A DNA stretch of 64,000 nt from positions 65,139,676 through 65,203,675 of the forward strand of contig CM051460.1 in NCBI GenBank assembly GCA_028095005.1. The letters are read 5' to 3'. This document shows, in pieces, positions 58,418-64,000 of the stretch. The position numbers were made by a program, and so were the translations under genes. The DNA is from Rhynchospora pubera. Taxonomy: Eukaryota; Streptophyta; Magnoliopsida; Poales; Cyperaceae. The notes below the pieces were generated by a model. That model saw only the letters and a list, made by a program, of their open reading frames with translations. It searched no databases and was not told where the DNA came from. Within the stretch, counting starts at the first letter, position 1. Every line of letters begins with the position of its first letter.

Positions 58418-61400
58418 ACTGCCATATTGAAGTTAAGACTGAAAATTCCTAGTAGTTACCTTGCAATCAGGCCGAAAAGGCTACAAATTGAACATTTAAT
58501 TACCCCAAGATGCAGCTAATAAATCCAGCACATTATACATAGACAACTGTTTATTTTCTTTCAATTATAACCTCACCAGATACATGGTGTATAGAGTTTA
58601 TGAGCATACATGAGTTTGTCCAAAATCAGAAAATTATTTTCAATTCTTTAGCTTCAATTATTAGTTCCCAATACCAAAAACTTGACAGTGCATGTAATAG
58701 TTTTAAGAGTATACTTCAAAAATAAGGTCAATTATTTTCTTGTTTGGATTGGCCATAACTATTATTTTTTCAACGATGCTGTACACACCTGGATTAATGT
58801 TAAATTTGAAATCATGCAATTTTTAAATGCTAATACAAATATAGGCACTCTCTAGATTTCATTTTTGAGTTTTGAGGATAGAAAAATGGTAAAGAATAAC
58901 CATCCTGCAACAACAATAGAATAAAAATGAAATATATTTTGATGAGATTGTTTCTTCAATAGTAATTCAAATATGTTGTTCTTACCTTTAAAGTTCTGTC
59001 ACTTTTTCTTCTTCAATAATGCAATAGTAAATCTCTTCTTTTCCTTTCCCTTGTTTCTCTGAGCACTGAAAATAACAATGGCAGACCTCCAGAAATCTGG
59101 TAAAATAAAGTAAAAAAAATGATAATAAGAAGACCCCAACACTATTACCAGACTGTAAGAAGCTTGGCAACACAAACAATATTGCAAAAATGTAAAAGAA
59201 ATACACAAAAATACATACCCAACAATTTTAGCTGAAGTTTTCAGAGAATCCTAATTACTTCAGAGATACCTAATTAGGATGCCATCAGATACAAAGCTGG
59301 AGAATAAAAATACAAAGATATGAGGATAAGAATAAAAGACTCTAATTGTATGAATAACAATAACAATCACTAACCAAATTAATTTACAGTCAAGGAAAAA
59401 AGTGCGCATAAACAACATTTAAGGAAAAAAGTTAAAATAAAAAAAAAAGAGAAAATGAATGAATCTTGAGACAAAAGTGAAACATGAACAACCTAAAACT
59501 GATTAAGCAGCAACAATTCATGAATCAAACAAAAAAAATGGAAAAGATAAAAGAAAAAGAAGTAAGAAATCAAAATAAAAGAGGAAAACTAAAAATTCAT
59601 ACCCCAAAGTAAAAGGCAAAGAAGTGCTGATCAGAACTATAAGAAAGTGATGGTTGAACGTTCACTTGACTTAGGTAAGGCGGTTGATTACTTCATGCAA
59701 GCAACGACTGGACAGACCAGAGGTAAACTCTACTAACAGCGCCTACTAAGCTTTTTCACTCTGCGAATTTACAAAACAATCCTAATTACCAGAAAATTTT
59801 ATAAAACAGTTCCCTAACGGTCCATGACAACTTACAATGAGGTCCCTGAATATCAAAAATACTTTTGTCGGAATGATAGTTCATGACAACGAATGTCTAG
59901 CAAGAAGAGAAATAGCGAGCTCATTTTAGTAAAAAAAACCATCATGTAAAACCAAATAAAGAAAACAATACTTAAAAAATGAAAAATAAGATCAAATGGA
60001 ACTAAATCAAACCTGAAGTATAGCCTGATATTCCTTTTTCTCGAGCTCAGTTGCAATGAGCAGCCCAAGAGAACCGACGGTTCACCCCTTTACCCGGTCC
60101 GTCGTTGCGCGATTTATATTTTTCATAATAATTTCTTTAGAGTTTACTATTACAATAGCATCTGTGTGCGCTGTGCATCAAGCGTATTTTTTTCTCAATG
60201 GCTTGTCTTGAATCTTTACTATTATAGTGGTATATAACAAAATCAGGTGACACTCAAGGATCCAGAAAACAAACGAATAATACTGAAATTTTGCTCTAGA
60301 AGAAGAAAGCAATAATTATATCAGCATAAATATGATCTATTTCTTTTTTTCCCCCTTTGCAATGACACTTAACAGACTTTATATCCTACTAAAATCATGC
60401 AAAGAGTGCTGTTATGATACATACCTACATCTCCACAGCCAACAACCGTTATAGAATTATAAACATGTGTTAAACTTACCTTTTCCAACATAGAAATGAA
60501 CTATCTTTCTTTTCCACAAAATCCATCTAATCTAATTTTAAATAAGAATTATGCGTTTCACCAAGTTTTTCATTTCTCTGCAACTGTCATGGATTCTCAT
60601 ACAGTACAAATGTTTATGCAGATATTCCATGAACGCTCAAATAAATTGGAAGCACTATAACTTAGAATTTAAAATGTGGAGATGATATTTGAGGTGCACA
60701 GGTAGCTCATTTATATTGAATTTATAAAAACTAAACTGTAATGTAAACATGAAGCCTCTTCCATGAATCAACCAAATATTAGATTGTACCAGTAGGTACT
60801 GAACTGATACGACATGAAAAGTGGTTGCAGCCTCTCGACTGAATGCTCAGCTTAGCCAATCTCTGTACTTGTTCTGCATCAAAAGAAAATTTTTGCAAAA
60901 GTAATTAGGAAAAACCGTGTCATATTACCATCAATGTCCACATATATCTGCTTGGTAACACCAAAAACCTATTTTTGCTTTTTATCTTCTTATATTACAC
61001 TGCCCATGAATAATAAATTATGTACAAACAATTTCAATTTACTCCTTAAAAGTTCACTTTCTTTTTTGTTTCTTTTTTACATAGAAAATCGTATTTTACA
61101 TTCAATTGAACCACTGCCAAAGCTATACTCAAATAGCATCAATTTGGAATGCTGGCATGGCGCCAGGGCTATGGCACCATGAAATAAGAACTATGTCATA
61201 ATAGCAGCAAATAGGAGAAACAAAAATATAGAGGTAGATGGAAAAATTGTCAAAAATATACATACGGGAAAATTACAGTTAAGAAAGATGATGCAAATGA
61301 TCCAAGGTGCGATAGAAAAGCAAAGAAAAGGAGAAAAATGAGAAAGATTGAGAAATAGAAAAACAACCAATAATCAAAATCGAAAACTTAAACTAAAAAT

Positions 61401-62164
61401 TAGGAGAAAAATGAAGCAAAGTTCAAAGAAAATAAGAGACGGGAGCGATTTTGACTAAATGAACAAAAGTAGCTGTGTTGTACCTGCGTAAGCCAATACC
61501 ATGGTAAGCTAGCAGACAAATGAGGCGCAAGATAGCAACGGCGCACAGAAACAATTGCAGAAATGGAGAAAGAAAAAGGGCTCAATACACCAGGAATGAC
61601 CACCTGTGAACCAACAGAATCAGAATTGAGCAGCCGGCTCACAGTCCAGGCGTAGCCACAGGACGGGCGTCTGTACGGGAACCACATGGGGCACTCCATC
61701 AAACTGACCCATATGGTGATGCCTCCGTACACGTCCCACATGGTGATGCCATCCGACTGGTCCGTCCAGAGCATCTATGAGAGAGAAGGAGAGATACTGA
61801 GAACTCTCCAGAACGAAATCGATCGGACGGAAGAGAAAGCCGATATCGAATGGTCAGGATCGAAGAAAGGATGAAACGAGAAACCGTACAGGAGCCACAT
61901 GCGCTGTCCCACCGTGTCGATCCTTCCAGAGCATGGAAGCGAAAAAGGAAGAGAGAAGCAGTGCGCGCAAGAAATCGAGGCAAAGCAACAGGGAGAAGCG
62001 ATGAATTTGAACGGCCAAGATAAATCAGAAAAAACCAACCATCCTGATGAAAAAAAAAATCCGTGAACAGTTCTAAGAACAGTGACTTAGTGGAACGGCA
62101 TTTAATATATGTTTAGATTTAGATGGTGGGACTAAAGATTTTAGTTCAAAAACAATTTAGACAT
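58418..62164. other. No intact gene; several exon-like islands on the minus strand
   Basis: Minus-strand patches with splice-like borders: near 60795-60873 (EQVQRLAKLSIQSRG after TTGATGCAG), 60013-60080 (GSLGLLIATELEKKEYQ ending at CTTCAG|GTTTGA), and 58988-59065 (after TTATTTTCAG: CSEKQGKGKEEIYYC... to TAA). The last two join in phase. A GC-richer, leader-like stretch at about 61600-62040 (minus) contains three variants of CATGTGG-CC-GTAC. The order leader, exons, stop suggests a decayed or captured gene, but I cannot name it and it may not be one gene. Confidence 0.3.
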
Positions 62165-62235
62165 ATATCTATTGCGAAGTTAAGGATTTTAGTTCAAAGC
62201 CAACTTGTGTATGTTTAAAACATAAATATTGTAAT

Positions 62236-62310
62236 GTGCTACGGGAATCGAACCCACGAACTGGACTGTGCCTTTTAAGGCAGGATCATCAACCACCAAG
62301 CTAATTGTTT
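62236..62310 (-). pseudogene. tRNA-like sequence (SINE head or tRNA pseudogene)
   Basis: Minus strand: box A TAGCTTGGTGG (62293-62303) and a perfect box B GGTTCGATTCC (62244-62254), 38 bp apart, with an anticodon-stem-like CTGCCTTAAAAGGCA between them. The acceptor stem does not pair (AAACAAT on the 5' side, AGCACAT on the 3' side), so a functional tRNA gene is unlikely. No SINE body or tail was defined. Confidence 0.6.
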
Positions 62311-63679
62311 GTTTGTTGATATATATGTTTTATATATTTATTTATTTATCCCAACTCTCATCATATTTAAAAGGAAAAATTTTTTTTGTACCCCTCGAAA
62401 TCGAGGAAATAGAGGATTTGTCCCTCAAAAGTAAAATCTTTTGATTTTACCTGTGATACTAAAGATTTTTGTTGTTGTTGAAATTTCTGAAATTTGGATG
62501 CATTACTTGATTCTGATTTTGGTAAATTATTTTCATAAGGTTCACATTTTAATTTCTATACTCATTGTTGCTATTTTAAATAAAAAAATATATGGAAATT
62601 TGTAACTTCCTTTTGTTCTTTCATTATGCGTCATAAAAAAATTTATTTTTATTGCTTACAGGCAAATGGTTTGATGCATATGGCAAATATTGATATTTTG
62701 AATAAAAGTATATTTGCATTTTTTTTCTCTAAGCCGTTGTTTTAATTTTTACTCTTAAAAAAAATGTGTTAATTGAAGCATTTTGGATACAGTACTACTT
62801 ATGTGTTCTGAAATTTGAGTATCCTTTTTAGTATGGCTCCTTACTAGTGGGACCTATTGTGACACCTCGTCAAAAATCCGTAATTGGACAACACACAACA
62901 GAGTGCCCGCCGCGGATGCCTGCTGCACCCGCAATGCTTACTAATGCTCATTTTAAAATTTAATGTTGATTATATACAATTAATATACATGTTTATAATT
63001 ATAAGCATAATCCTGATTCTACTTTGACTGTGCTTATATAAATAAACAAACAACGGTAGTAAAATAACTCCACAATTTGTTTAAAACAACCCACTGCTTG
63101 ATACTTAAATAGTTTTCCACACCCAAATAACTACATGTTGATCACCCAAAATAATACTAAACTAAGAACCAAAATACAACCATACTTGAAACAACAATAT
63201 AGAAATTTATGCTATCAGAAATTTAACAACTTTACATTGTACCAAAATATACTGCTGTGCCCTAACTTGAAAGCACAAAGAAACTTCAATTCATAAAGAA
63301 AGGTTGTAGCTAATTATAAAGTATCTACTAAAAGCACCTCTCAATGCTTGTAGTATAGATAAGTCATATATTTATATACAAAAATAACAATGCTATGAAT
63401 GTACATTATATAAGCTGTTGGTAGGAATTCAAGCACATTCTCCAAGAAGGACAGCTCAAGTGCACACAGACAGTTTGTAATTTATCAAACTGACACCAAG
63501 TACTTGAGTATAAACTAATTGTACAACCTGTACATAAATATACAATACTTGGAGATGTACACGAAACTAACCAAGTGACAACTAAAATGGCTTACTCTTC
63601 TGCAACCACGACCAGACCCTGCTCGCTAAACCTGGAACCCACAAAGTGGAGAATGAGATAAAGAAAACTTTATCTCAGT
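62311..63679. other. No gene recognised; possible LTR start
   Basis: At 62868 TGTGACACCTCGTC resembles the start of some Gypsy LTRs, and GAGAATGAGATAAAG / CTTTATCTCAGTGGGTG at about 63645-63685 resembles sequence often found near LTR centres. No second copy or target duplication is available, so this is only a suggestion. Confidence 0.25.
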
Positions 63680-63834
63680 GGGTGCGTTTGGATAGGTGTG
63701 GGAAGAAGGGAAGAAGGGAAGAAGTGGGAAGAAGTATTGGGAAGTGTGTAATTTTGTGAAGAGTTTGGATTGTTTATAATTTTTTTTTCTTCTTCCTTCT
63801 TTTTCTTCTTTCTTCCAACGATCCAAACGCACCC
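63680..63834. mobile_element. Short MITE with GGGTGCGTTTGGAT ends
   Basis: Perfect 14-bp inverted ends with AGT on both sides as a 3-bp duplication. The interior is a GAAG-rich arm facing a CTTC-rich arm. Confidence 0.85.
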
Positions 63835-64000
63835 AGTATGGTATTAAGTTCCAGCCACTTGAGTTTTGAGTATCATGCGTTGGAACTAAATACATGACTG
63901 AGCCAAGAAAATTTTCAAATTTAAATCCATATTTATTTTAAATAAACATTTAAATATAAGGTTTCGATCAAACAGTGTAATTATGAAATAAATTCAATAT
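63835..64000. other. Window end, nothing recognised
   Basis: AT-rich sequence with no recognisable feature. Confidence 0.5.

Noticed and set aside
62236..62310. Functional tRNA gene
   Set aside because: Box A and box B are good, but the acceptor stem does not pair, so it is more likely a SINE head or pseudogene.

Overview
The window reads as nuclear DNA of a flowering plant, most likely a eudicot. It is AT-rich, genes are sparse, and CDS segments have plant-type introns. Most of it is a deep pile-up of plant transposable elements: Copia solo LTRs, hAT, Mutator-like (MULE), CACTA, PIF/Harbinger-like and Helitron-like DNA elements, L1-type LINEs, and several MITE families. The species cannot be named from the sequence. 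I see one intact conventional gene, a two-exon class II plant O-methyltransferase at 34941-36388 with a TATA box and a poly(A) signal. Every other recognisable coding stretch is a broken transposon gene or a short exon-like fragment carried inside a transposon.

Layout. 1-6330: uncharacterised leader-like DNA, a non-autonomous hAT (1113-2579), a small MITE, and a MULE with ~280-bp inverted ends (3497-6013). 6333-12432: a nested Copia stack, in which solo LTR 1 contains solo LTR 2 (which contains a hAT) and an unrelated solo LTR 3 full of near-palindromic GCGTTGTGCAACGC words; target-site duplications (TSDs) support every level. 12957-17510: a minus-strand LINE fragment, two Helitron-like ends and a foldback MITE. 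17523-20965: a second MULE with a perfect 9-bp TSD. About 21060-23885: a degenerate plus-strand LINE whose distal part is inverted. 25871-28741: a BED-finger hAT transposase pseudogene split by a small CACTA element. 30810-34665: a third copy of the Copia LTR, split by a third MULE (31220-34625) that carries exon-like fragments. The methyltransferase starts about 300 bp after that MULE.

36781-41775: a CACTA fragment receives a miniature LTR element (37289-39544), followed by a Copia 3' end and an Ac-like hAT. 41781-54430: a MITE-dense zone with at least four terminal families (A-D) that share one internal core. It also holds three copies of a ~400-bp repeat, and a 332-bp MITE with a tRNA-like segment that is split by a 3.2-kb CACTA carrying a broken transposase gene. 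54434-62310: DNA bracketed by a perfect 19-bp direct repeat, beginning with a Helitron-like terminus and containing a second miniature LTR element (56251-58412), several exon-like islands and a tRNA-derived sequence. 62311-64000: nothing recognisable except one short MITE.

The most interesting candidate system is the pair of miniature LTR elements. They lie in opposite orientations, each with its own 5-bp TSD, and both have an internal region of exactly 141 bp between ~0.9-1.0-kb LTRs. That region holds only a primer-binding site and a polypurine tract. This suggests a family that moves in this reduced form using enzymes supplied by another element.
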